DNA of 7,018 bases, from assembly GCA_021798635.1 (NCBI GenBank), contig JAJZGH010000246.1, positions 1 through 7,018 on the forward strand, given 5' to 3'. This stretch comes from Planctomycetota bacterium. GTDB lineage: Bacteria; Planctomycetota; Phycisphaerae; WQYP01. The position numbers and the translations under genes were made by a program. The notes beneath the pieces were generated by a model. That model was not told the DNA's origin. It made no database searches and worked only from the letters and a program-made list of their open reading frames with translations. This document shows positions 1-6,117 of the stretch, one piece after another; the stretch's first letter is position 1; each line of letters begins with the position of its first letter.

Positions 1-143
1 TGGATGAAAAAGCGGCAACTGCGTTACAGCGCTTCGGAAATTACTCCAGCAGAATCATCCGCTGCGCCGGGCCGGCAAGCCCCTGCACAACCGCGCATGC
101 CATTAAGCGTAAACAGTCCCAGCAGCACAGGTGCATAAACTGA
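1..143 (+). other. Possible 3' end of an upstream CDS; frame unresolved
   Basis: Two + strand frames are open from the window edge. Frame 1 ends at TAA 136-138 and gives a 45-residue tail rich in Ala, Pro and Ser. Frame 3 ends at TGA 141-143 and gives a 46-residue tail with three Cys. The frame 3 stop forms a TGATG overlap with the lpxA start at 143, a common translational coupling arrangement, and its third-position GC is somewhat higher. The frame 1 tail looks more like an ordinary disordered C-terminus. Neither matches a family I recognise. In many Gram-negative lipid A clusters the gene before lpxA is fabZ or an lpxC-fabZ fusion, but nothing visible here confirms that. Confidence 0.4.
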
Positions 144-973
144 TGAATTCATTGATTGACCCCACAGCCATCATTGACCCGCAGGCCCGTATTGACCCCT
201 CTGTCCGCATCGGAGCGTACAGTATTATTGAAGGCCCGGTGACCGTCGGTCCCAACAGCGTGATTGCTTCGCAGGTAAAACTCATCGGGCCGATGGAGTT
301 GGGCGCGGGCAACAAGGTTCACAGTTTTGCGGTATTGGGTGATGCGCCGCAGGACCTGAAATACCGCGACCAGCCCAGCCGGTTGATCATCGGGGAAAAT
401 AATATTTTTCGCGAGCATACCACGGTCCATCGCGGCACGGGCGGTGATACGGTCATTGGGTCCAACTGCTTTTTCATGGTGGGTTCTCATGTGGGCCATA
501 ATTGCCGGGTGGGCAATGGCGTGACCATGGTGAATAGCGCTGTTCTGGCCGGCCACGTGCAGGTATTTGACCGGGCGATCATCGGTGGACTCTGTGCGGT
601 GCATCAATTTTGCCGCGTTGGTCGGCTGGCCATGATCAGCAATAACTCAGCGCATAATGTTGATATTCCTCCCTTCTGCATCATCATGAAAATTAACACC
701 ATTGCCCAGTTGAATCTAGTAGGATTACGCCGATCAGGTATGACCAGAGAACACATCAACGGCGTGCGGGAGATGTTCCGGATATTATTCCGGGAGCGTC
801 GCGAATCGCCGTTGAAAACCAATATCGGCTTGTTGCCGCCGGAGTTATTGGCGATTCCGGAAGTACGCGAATTTACGGATTTTGTGGCTTGTTCCAAGCG
901 CGGCGTGGCCCGGTTTCAGCCCTGGTCGGAACAGCAATCACGACAGGGCGGCACCGCCGACGCCGATGAATAA
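143..973 (+). CDS. lpxA: Acyl-ACP--UDP-N-acetylglucosamine O-acyltransferase (LpxA)
   Basis: LpxA is the cytoplasmic first enzyme of lipid A synthesis. It moves a 3-hydroxyacyl chain from acyl carrier protein to the 3-OH of UDP-GlcNAc and works as a trimer. Residues about 4-180 show the hexapeptide repeats of a left-handed beta helix (for example IDPTAIIDP, VGPNSVIAS), and the rest is the helical C-terminal domain ending near FTDFVACSKRG. Landmarks match E. coli LpxA: QDLKY at 70-74, SHVGHNC with the likely catalytic His119 (E. coli His125), LAGHV with His138, and VHQFC with His154. The protein is 276 aa, slightly longer than the usual ~262, because of a polar tail after residue 260. I chose ATG 143 over GTG 131 because the family starts just before the first hexapeptide and an AGG (129-131) lies 11 nt upstream. 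It is first of the lpxA-thiE-murJ run. The acyl-length position carries Asn (see findings). Confidence 0.95.
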   Translation: MNSLIDPTAIIDPQARIDPSVRIGAYSIIEGPVTVGPNSVIASQVKLIGPMELGAGNKVHSFAVLGDAPQDLKYRDQPSRLIIGENNIFREHTTVHRGTGGDTVIGSNCFFMVGSHVGHNCRVGNGVTMVNSAVLAGHVQVFDRAIIGGLCAVHQFCRVGRLAMISNNSAHNVDIPPFCIIMKINTIAQLNLVGLRRSGMTREHINGVREMFRILFRERRESPLKTNIGLLPPELLAIPEVREFTDFVACSKRGVARFQPWSEQQSRQGGTADADE

Positions 974-1029
974 AAGTCGGCTGATAATTGCCGGGGCGGG
1001 ACGGATTTAACTTTGGCAGGTGCAGCGTG

Positions 1030-2127
1030 ATGGATAGAACCGCAATGCGAATGCTGGATGCCAATTTCAATCGCGCCCGTGAGGCGCTGCGGACGATGGA
1101 AGATTACTGCCGCTTTGTACTTAATGACAGCGGCCTTTCCGCCACCTGTAAAACTCTTCGCCATGAACTTTGTGCCCAAATGGCGATTCTAGGGACGACT
1201 GATGTCATGCTGGTTCGCAATACGCCGGGCGATGTGGGTGTCCCCATTAAAACCAGTGATGAACTAACGCGGGGCAGTCTGGAAAATATTGTCCTGGCGG
1301 GATCCAAACGCCTGACGGAGGCGTTACGTGTATTAGAAGAACTGGCGAAACTGAAATCGGCCACGGTGGCAGCACAGCTTGAATCGCTGCGATACCAATC
1401 CTATACCGTGGAGCAGGCCATCTGCCGACAAGCAGCGCAACGGAATAGAATTCCCCGCATCGGCCTGCACGTGCTGCTGACCGAATCGTTGTGTCGCCGT
1501 TCCTGGCGTGAAATGCTCACGGCCATTCTGGCGGGCGGTGCCGATGTGGTGCAACTCCGGGAGAAGCAATTAAGCGACCGTGATTTGTTTAATCGGGCAC
1601 GCATCGTGGCCGAAGAGTGCCGCGCCCATGGGCGCATATCGATCATGAATGATCGAATGGATATTGCACTGGCGGCCGGCGCTTCTGGGGTGCACTTGGG
1701 CCAGGACGATATGCCATGTGAACAGGCTCGCAGGGTCGCCGGTTCGGATTTCATTATTGGAGTATCAACCGAGAATCTTCAGCAAGCCCAGGCCGCGGCG
1801 CGGGCCGGTGCCAGTTACATTGGTGCCGGGCCGATGTTCCCCACGAGCACCAAAAATAAGCTGCGGCTTGCGGGGCCGGAATATCTTAAAGAATTAGCAG
1901 AGGCGGAATTTACGCTGCCGACGGTGGCCATCGGCGGCATTTCCGATGAGAATCTGCCAGCTCTAATCGCCGCAGGAGCACAAGCCGTCGCGGTAAGTTC
2001 CGCGGTTATTTCCAGTGATGACCCGGCGGCAGCCTGTAAGCGTTTGCGCGAAATGCTTGCGGCAGGGGATGCCACCCAGGAAGTAAATGCCGATGCGACG
2101 CCCAAGCGTGGTGCGCCTCATGCCTGA
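1030..2127 (+). CDS. thiE: Thiamine-phosphate synthase with N-terminal ThiD2 domain
   Basis: This is a predicted cytoplasmic two-domain thiamine enzyme of 365 aa. Residues about 5-130 match the ThiD2 domain found at the N-terminus of cyanobacterial-type ThiE (RMLDANFNRAREALR, NTPGDVG, RLTEALRVLEE, LRYQSYTVE). ThiD2 is described in the literature as an HMP-phosphate kinase. Residues about 143-348 are a ThiE TIM barrel that joins HMP-PP to thiazole phosphate to give thiamine monophosphate. Its landmarks are QLREK 175-179, ND 207-208, GVHLGQDD 220-227, GPMFPT 267-272 with the following STK, and AIGGIS 300-305. I chose ATG 1030, which has an AGG 9 nt upstream (1018-1020) and begins shortly before the ThiD2 homology. 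A TTG at 988 would add 14 unconserved residues. It lies 56 nt after lpxA, and its 3' end overlaps murJ. No TPP riboswitch is evident in the short gap before it. The last ~17 residues are a polar tail. Confidence 0.93.
   Translation: MDRTAMRMLDANFNRAREALRTMEDYCRFVLNDSGLSATCKTLRHELCAQMAILGTTDVMLVRNTPGDVGVPIKTSDELTRGSLENIVLAGSKRLTEALRVLEELAKLKSATVAAQLESLRYQSYTVEQAICRQAAQRNRIPRIGLHVLLTESLCRRSWREMLTAILAGGADVVQLREKQLSDRDLFNRARIVAEECRAHGRISIMNDRMDIALAAGASGVHLGQDDMPCEQARRVAGSDFIIGVSTENLQQAQAAARAGASYIGAGPMFPTSTKNKLRLAGPEYLKELAEAEFTLPTVAIGGISDENLPALIAAGAQAVAVSSAVISSDDPAAACKRLREMLAAGDATQEVNADATPKRGAPHA
2078..2083 (+). promoter_or_regulatory. Shine-Dalgarno deciding the murJ start
   Basis: AGGAAG lies inside the thiE coding region, 3 nt before ATG 2087 (5 nt counted from the AGGA core). 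The later in-frame candidates, ATG 2120 and ATG 2189, have no comparable motif upstream. This supports initiation at 2087 and coupling of murJ translation to thiE. Confidence 0.55.
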
Positions 2128-3838
2128 AAGTGATGCCGACTCTATCCCTGATCCTCAGGTACAACCAGGCGCAACCGCGTCCGCTGCAATGCACAAAGCC
2201 GCACTGACGCGCCAAGCGAATTTATTTTCTGGTCTCACCCTTGTATCGCGTATCTTCGGCCTGCTGCGGGATAAGGCGTGCAGCTATTTTCTGGGCGTCG
2301 GCACCACCTGGTCCGCCTTCTGGATGGGATTCCAATTTCCCAATCTCTTCCGAAGAATTTTCGGTGAAGGTGCATTAACGGCGGTATTTCTTCCGGTATA
2401 CACACGGACGCGCAAAGAAAAGGGACAGGCAGCGGCGGATCAACTGGCGCGTTCGGTGATCGGCCTGCTGATTGCCACACTGACCACCGTCACCATCATC
2501 GGCGAAGCCATTGTGATTCCTATCGCCATGTCGCATGGCGTTTTACCGGCCAATCGCCTGGCGGCCGGGATGATCGCGGTCATGCTGCCCTTTTCCATTG
2601 CGGTATGTCTGGTGGCGCTGCTGGCGGCGGTGACGACCGCATTCAACCGGTTTGCAGCACAGGCCGCAGCGCCGATTATTACCAATGTCGCAATGACGTT
2701 AGGCGCGGCAATACCGGTCTTGATCTGGACGCGGCATCTGGCTTTAACTTCGCGGATTTACTGCGTTGCCGGCGCCGTGGTAATTTCCGGCCTGTTGCAG
2801 GTCCTGCTGATGGTCATGGCGGTCAGGCGAACGGGCTTCCGCTTTCGCGGGGCATTGGTGCCTCACGGGGAGGGCGTGCGGGAAATAATTGCGAAAATGA
2901 CCCCGATGGTTCTGGGGCTTTCCGCGGTGCAACTGAACACATTTCTGGATTCCCAGATTGCCTGGTGGTTTTCACCTGATGGGCATGGCGGACGAAGTAC
3001 ATTTACCATTGCGGGTCTGCTGGTACACGTTCCGATGCTGGCCGGGGCGTTGGGAAAATTGTCGGTAGCGCAAAGAATCTATCTGCTGCCGGTAGGTGTA
3101 TTTGGTGTCGCCACGGCCACGGTCATTTTCCCGCGCCTTTCAGAAGCCGGAGCCGCTCAAGACGCTTCCCGCACGGGAGAATTGCTGCGGCTTGGCTTAC
3201 GGCGCAGCTTGTTTATAAGCCTGCCGACAACATTGGGCATGATCCTGATTTCCCATCCACTGATTTCCGCAATTTACCTCGGCGGAAAAGTCACTGCGGC
3301 AGATGTGGCGCAGGCGGTGTGGACCGCCCGGTGGTTCTGCATAGGGATCTGGGCGTTTGAAATGCAAATGATTCTGGTGCGGGTGTTTTACGCCTGGCGG
3401 GACGCCATGACGCCCATGAAGGTGGCCGTGGGCATGGTTGCCTTGAATATCACACTGAATTTATCGCTGATCTGGTTTATGCAGGAAGGCGGAATTGCCG
3501 CCAGCACCAGCATCGCGGCGATGGTGCAATGTGGAATTCTTCTGTTTATTCTGCGGCGGCGCATGAAACTTGAAAAGCTTGGCCAGGTAGCTCGCATGGC
3601 CGGAAAGTCATTATTGGGAGCCGGTATCATGTTGGCTTGCGGGACCGCGTTGCTATTGCTAATGCAGCGCAGCAGTCTGCTGAATTCACTGCCGCGCTGG
3701 CTGGCATCACTGATTGAACTGATAATTCTTGTGCCAACCGCCGCCTTGATTTACGGCCTGCTGATGCGTTGGCTGCACGTGCCGGAACTCGCGGATGTAC
3801 CGATACTGCGGCGCTTGGCCAGGAACCTGCCCGAGTAA
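2087..3838 (+). CDS. murJ: Lipid II flippase MurJ (MviN family)
   Basis: MurJ is the inner-membrane MOP-superfamily transporter that flips the peptidoglycan precursor lipid II to the periplasmic side. The 583-aa product is strongly hydrophobic, with about 13-14 predicted membrane segments between residues 45 and 560. The N-terminal signature is clear: LVSRIFGLLRDK (52-63) and FPNLFRRIFGEGA (84-96). By alignment to E. coli, Arg55, Arg61, Asp62, Arg89 and Arg330 correspond to R18, R24, D25, R52 and R270, so the cationic cavity is retained. The position of E. coli D39 is Ser76. Between the conserved Asn284 and Arg330 there are about 26 more residues than in E. coli, a feature I associate with planctomycete MurJ. 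Residues 1-40 are a polar extension, and a start at 2120 or 2189 would remove most of it. It overlaps thiE by 41 nt and is last in its run, followed by a hairpin terminator. Confidence 0.95.
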   Translation: MPMRRPSVVRLMPESDADSIPDPQVQPGATASAAMHKAALTRQANLFSGLTLVSRIFGLLRDKACSYFLGVGTTWSAFWMGFQFPNLFRRIFGEGALTAVFLPVYTRTRKEKGQAAADQLARSVIGLLIATLTTVTIIGEAIVIPIAMSHGVLPANRLAAGMIAVMLPFSIAVCLVALLAAVTTAFNRFAAQAAAPIITNVAMTLGAAIPVLIWTRHLALTSRIYCVAGAVVISGLLQVLLMVMAVRRTGFRFRGALVPHGEGVREIIAKMTPMVLGLSAVQLNTFLDSQIAWWFSPDGHGGRSTFTIAGLLVHVPMLAGALGKLSVAQRIYLLPVGVFGVATATVIFPRLSEAGAAQDASRTGELLRLGLRRSLFISLPTTLGMILISHPLISAIYLGGKVTAADVAQAVWTARWFCIGIWAFEMQMILVRVFYAWRDAMTPMKVAVGMVALNITLNLSLIWFMQEGGIAASTSIAAMVQCGILLFILRRRMKLEKLGQVARMAGKSLLGAGIMLACGTALLLLMQRSSLLNSLPRWLASLIELIILVPTAALIYGLLMRWLHVPELADVPILRRLARNLPE

Positions 3839-3852
3839 TGGCCGGGTTGCGA

Positions 3853-3876
3853 TCCCGGCGAGCCGGGACGATTTTT
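3853..3876 (+). terminator. Likely intrinsic terminator after murJ
   Basis: TCCCGG (3853-3858) pairs with CCGGGA (3863-3868) around a CGAG loop, and five T (3872-3876) follow after 3 nt. It sits 15 nt past the murJ stop, so it probably ends the lpxA-thiE-murJ transcript. An upstream GCCGGG (3841-3846) can pair instead with CCCGGC (3854-3859), giving a competing hairpin. The short stem and short T run leave some doubt. Confidence 0.6.
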
Positions 3877-3900
3877 GGCCTCTCGGGGCATCGTCGCGTC

Positions 3901-3973
3901 AGAGCACCGTGGTGATAACCCGGTGGTTGGTTCGCGGCACTGGATCAACCACCGGATTACCATCCGGTGCTCT
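3901..3973. repeat. 73-nt imperfect palindrome (long hairpin) in convergent gap
   Basis: The outer arms AGAGCACCG (3901-3909) and CGGTGCTCT (3965-3973) are perfect 9-nt inverted repeats. The inner arms CCGGTGGTTG (3920-3929) and CAACCACCGG (3946-3955) are perfect 10-nt inverted repeats. Between them TGGT (3910-3913) pairs with ACCA (3959-3962), and GAT (3914-3916) with ATT (3956-3958). Five further pairs, three of them G-U, extend the inner stem to a 6-nt loop (3935-3940). Bulges are 3917-3919 and 3963-3964, giving about 31 pairs in total. Neither flank has a T run, so it does not look like an intrinsic terminator for either strand. It could be a REP-like or MITE-like palindromic element or a structured RNA end. 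I see no second copy in this window. Confidence 0.7.
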
Positions 3974-4036
3974 ACAAGTAACCGCGATGGCGTACCTGGC
4001 AGGGATGGTACAGCCGCGCCGCAGAGGGGCGGATCG

Positions 4037-4058
4037 AAAAACACGCTGCCCTGCGGGC
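4037..4058 (-). terminator. Weak candidate terminator for the 4068-5648 gene
   Basis: Read on the - strand, GCCC (4058-4055) and GGGC (4051-4048) form a 4-bp stem around a 3-nt loop, and five T follow after 6 nt (A run 4037-4041 on the + strand). It lies about 10 nt past the stop codon. The stem is short and the T run is displaced, so this is only suggestive. Confidence 0.25.
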
Positions 4059-4067
4059 GGGTAAGTT

Positions 4068-5648
4068 CTACCTTGATTCCAACGCACCGCCGCGGACGAT
4101 AATAGCGCCATTTCCATCGGCTCGGCTCTTTCCGGCGTTTTTTGCACCATGGGGACCGACACTATAAAGCTCAAAGCGTTGACCACCATTGAGCAGGCGG
4201 TATTTCAGCGGCTTACCCGTAAAGCCATCAGCGGGGACTGTTTTCACGTATTGTGGCACCAACGCTGAGAGTTTCTGCGGATATTGGCCGTGATCAATTT
4301 TGTAAATCGCCAACGCCACCGCCAGAAGCGTAATCCTGCGGCGCATCAAAATTTCTTCCGGAAACTTATTAAAAAATGATGGCATCATCCGCGCCATTAT
4401 TGGCAATTGCGCGTCAACAGGGTTCATCCAATGGCGCAACGGATGCCCGGATGTGCTGCGGATCACGTTTTGATACAGATGCTGCAACGCTTTTTTACGC
4501 CGCAGGTACGATGTGTGATTGATAGCAAGGGCCGCCTGATCATAAAACTGATTCTTCTGTCGCATGGTGGCGGCAAAACTAATGGGGATCACGGCATCCA
4601 AAATTTGTGCAGATAAGGTAGGCGGCAGCGGCGGCCCATTCAGGCGTTTGACATTAAATTGCGCAATCAGCGTGCGTATTCCGTAGCGGCTGGCCCGTTC
4701 GAGAAACGCCAGACCATCATAGCGCTGATAATTTAATTGCGTGGTAAGAGGAAGTATCGCGCGGCGCGGCAAAGTATAACGCGACAGATCTTCTAATTCA
4801 GCCCGTGAAAGCAGGCCGGTTCCGACCGCAGCGCCTTCGGCCCTCAACACCAAAATATCGACCGAGTCGGCACTGAGGCGTGCCATCAGCGAAGGGGACT
4901 GGCTCATGAGCGTTGCAAGCCGCAGGGCGTCATCGATATCCACCACCGCACCACGGGTGTTGCCATGTCCTAAACGAAACATGGCTCGAGCGGCAAGTGC
5001 ACCGGCAATGGCACGGAAATTCTCAAGGAATTCGCTCCCGGCATTAATGTATCGGAACCGAACCAGTGGAAAATAGTATCGCGGGCGCTTCACCGCTTCA
5101 TGCGAGATGCGAAACGCACGGGCGTTGGCTTGAACCCATTTTGCCGCCAGTGGAAATTCCTTCTTTGTCCAGGGATGCAGTCTGAACGCAGGATCAACGC
5201 GCGTAACATTGGCGGCCCACTGGGCATTGGTTAAATTATTACCCAGTTTCAGGCTCACCCATTGATAGTAGCCGTGAAATCCGGATTTGGGGACAGGCGT
5301 TTTAATATGTAATCGGGAAAATAGTTTTTTCCGGTACGCCTTAAACAGTACATCATGATCCGTCGGAATCACGCCTGTCGCTCGTATCAGCAAAGGCACA
5401 GCATTATTTTCCGCCGTGACGCCTCTGCCGTATTTCGCATCCAATGCCGCGGCGTAGTTGACCAAGCCGTCCGGTCGCAATGGCCCGGTGAGGCGAGTTG
5501 TAGCATATCCAATCGGGATACGCCGCTCGACCCGCACCCATATCATGTCCGCCGTCAGCAGAATCAGGAGAAGCGACAATGTTAAAATCGTTGCCCGCAA
5601 CCATTTTGTGCGGGGCGCGGGTTTCGGCGTTACGCTGGCCACATTCAT
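4068..5648 (-). CDS. Membrane-anchored protein of unknown function, pseudopilin-like C-terminus
   Basis: I do not recognise a named family for this 526-aa protein. Residues 1-16 are basic, and 17-38 form one hydrophobic segment with no lipobox or clear signal-peptidase site. It is therefore probably a signal anchor with the bulk outside the cytoplasm. A conserved-looking block follows (DGLVNYAAALDAKYGRGVT at 60-78, then ENNAVPLL). Residues 205-300 are Ala/Leu-rich helical sequence, perhaps a helical-repeat scaffold. The C-terminal 435-505 (RRRITLLAVALAIYKIDHG, YPQKLSALVPQYV, PADGFTGKPLKYR, FELYSVGPHG) resembles the tail of type II secretion GspG-like pseudopilins, a pattern I associate with large uncharacterised planctomycete proteins. 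No catalytic motif is apparent. The start is well supported by AGGAGG 6 nt upstream. It stands alone, convergent with murJ and downstream of the antitoxin-like gene. Confidence 0.85.
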   Translation of the reverse strand: MNVASVTPKPAPRTKWLRATILTLSLLLILLTADMIWVRVERRIPIGYATTRLTGPLRPDGLVNYAAALDAKYGRGVTAENNAVPLLIRATGVIPTDHDVLFKAYRKKLFSRLHIKTPVPKSGFHGYYQWVSLKLGNNLTNAQWAANVTRVDPAFRLHPWTKKEFPLAAKWVQANARAFRISHEAVKRPRYYFPLVRFRYINAGSEFLENFRAIAGALAARAMFRLGHGNTRGAVVDIDDALRLATLMSQSPSLMARLSADSVDILVLRAEGAAVGTGLLSRAELEDLSRYTLPRRAILPLTTQLNYQRYDGLAFLERASRYGIRTLIAQFNVKRLNGPPLPPTLSAQILDAVIPISFAATMRQKNQFYDQAALAINHTSYLRRKKALQHLYQNVIRSTSGHPLRHWMNPVDAQLPIMARMMPSFFNKFPEEILMRRRITLLAVALAIYKIDHGQYPQKLSALVPQYVKTVPADGFTGKPLKYRLLNGGQRFELYSVGPHGAKNAGKSRADGNGAIIVRGGALESR

Positions 5649-5767
5649 AATACTCCTCCTTACCCATATATCCCCGAAGGAATGCGTATTTGTTTAATCG
5701 CCAAGAGATATTGTACGATTTTGAGAAGTTTTTGCGATGAGATTGGCCGATTATGGCAGCGTGGGAT
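5649..5767 (-). other. Intergenic leader upstream of the 526-aa protein
   Basis: This 119-nt AT-richer gap separates the antitoxin-like gene from the membrane-anchored gene. On the - strand it contains a TACAAT (+ strand ATTGTA, 5711-5716) that could be a -10 box, but no good -35 lies 16-18 nt before it. I see no hairpin terminator for the antitoxin-like gene and no toxin-like reading frame here. Confidence 0.3.
5655..5660 (-). promoter_or_regulatory. Strong Shine-Dalgarno for the 526-aa protein
   Basis: CCTCCT on the + strand reads AGGAGG on the - strand, 6 nt before the ATG at 5648. It fixes the start of the membrane-anchored protein. It is the best Shine-Dalgarno in the window. Confidence 0.75.
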
Positions 5768-6010
5768 TCACCGGCCATATCTCTCAACCAGCGCGTGTTC
5801 AATGAGTTTGCGATCTGATTTTCCGCGCGGCAGGCGGATGATTCCCGTAGCCCGCCGTGTCAGGGGTGCCAGCTTGGATGGCTTGCCACCAGCGTCTAAG
5901 GAGCGAATGAATTGACTGAACAAATCCGACACGCTGGTGCCGTTGAGCGCGGCGATCTTTTTTGCAAGATCAATTACTTCGGGATCAGCGCTAAGGGTGA
6001 GCTTCGACAT
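5768..6010 (-). CDS. Small DUF6364-like antitoxin-type protein (ribbon-helix-helix-like)
   Basis: This 80-aa protein opens with KLTLSADPEVIDLAKKIA and GTSVSDLFSQFIRSL (residues 3-37), a short beta strand followed by two helices as in ribbon-helix-helix antitoxins. A linker follows, then LAPLTRRATGIIRLP (47-61) and a C-terminal helix ending ALVERYGR. This layout matches my recollection of the DUF6364 family, usually found beside PIN-type toxins. By analogy the N-terminus would bind DNA as a dimer and the C-terminus a toxin; both are inferences. I chose ATG 6010 over the longer open frame from 6112 because family homology begins there and GGAG lies 8 nt upstream. No toxin gene lies on either side: downstream is only a 119-nt gap and upstream is the yhaM stop. 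It may therefore be solitary or a remnant of a pair. Confidence 0.75.
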   Translation of the reverse strand: MSKLTLSADPEVIDLAKKIAALNGTSVSDLFSQFIRSLDAGGKPSKLAPLTRRATGIIRLPRGKSDRKLIEHALVERYGR

Positions 6011-6018
6011 TAACCTTA

Positions 6019-6022
6019 CTCC
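6019..6022 (-). promoter_or_regulatory. Shine-Dalgarno deciding the antitoxin-like start
   Basis: CTCC on the + strand reads GGAG on the - strand, 8 nt before ATG 6010. A second partial match, AAGG (6014-6017), lies 3 nt before it. Together with the homology start, this favours the 80-aa form over the 114-aa open frame. Confidence 0.5.
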
Positions 6023-6044
6023 GGACACGCATTCCAGTAGTACG

Positions 6045-6073
6045 ACTATACGCATCAAAGATTTATCAGGCAA
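6045..6073 (-). promoter_or_regulatory. Sigma70-type promoter for the antitoxin-like gene
   Basis: On the - strand, TTGCCT (6073-6068) and TATAGT (6050-6045) match 4/6 and 5/6 of the -35 and -10 consensus with an ideal 17-nt spacer. Transcription would start near 6038, leaving a leader of about 28 nt before ATG 6010. The site would make the small gene independent of the upstream yhaM-like gene. This is pattern-based only. Confidence 0.5.
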
Positions 6074-6117
6074 GTCATCGGTCGCCCCTGGGAGCCTGCC
6101 CATCCCGCCCATTACTC

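Noticed and set aside
149..607. 152-codon - strand open frame antisense to lpxA
   Set aside because: It lies wholly inside lpxA on the other strand, its composition reads like a mirrored hexapeptide repeat gene, and it matches no family.
974..1029. Possible TPP riboswitch ahead of thiE
   Set aside because: The gap is only 56 nt, too short for a THI box aptamer, and no recognisable conserved core is present.
2605..2979. 124-codon + strand open frame inside murJ
   Set aside because: It is a Gly/Arg/Asp-rich out-of-frame shadow of the membrane-segment coding sequence, with no independent support.
3901..3973. The palindrome as a bidirectional intrinsic terminator
   Set aside because: No T run follows the stem on either strand, so it is listed as a palindromic repeat instead.
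3795..4189. Several overlapping short open frames in the convergent gap, both strands
   Set aside because: They run through the palindrome and into flanking genes, have Arg/Gly/Pro-rich low-information translations, and lack convincing ribosome sites.
5404..5802. 132-codon - strand open frame overlapping the start of the 526-aa gene
   Set aside because: It crosses the intergenic gap and shadows the well-supported 526-aa gene in another frame. It has no recognisable domain and is not a toxin candidate for the antitoxin-like gene.
6011..6112. 34-residue N-terminal extension of the antitoxin-like protein
   Set aside because: Family homology starts at the Met at 6010, a Shine-Dalgarno sits just before it, and a likely promoter (6045-6073) lies inside the extension.
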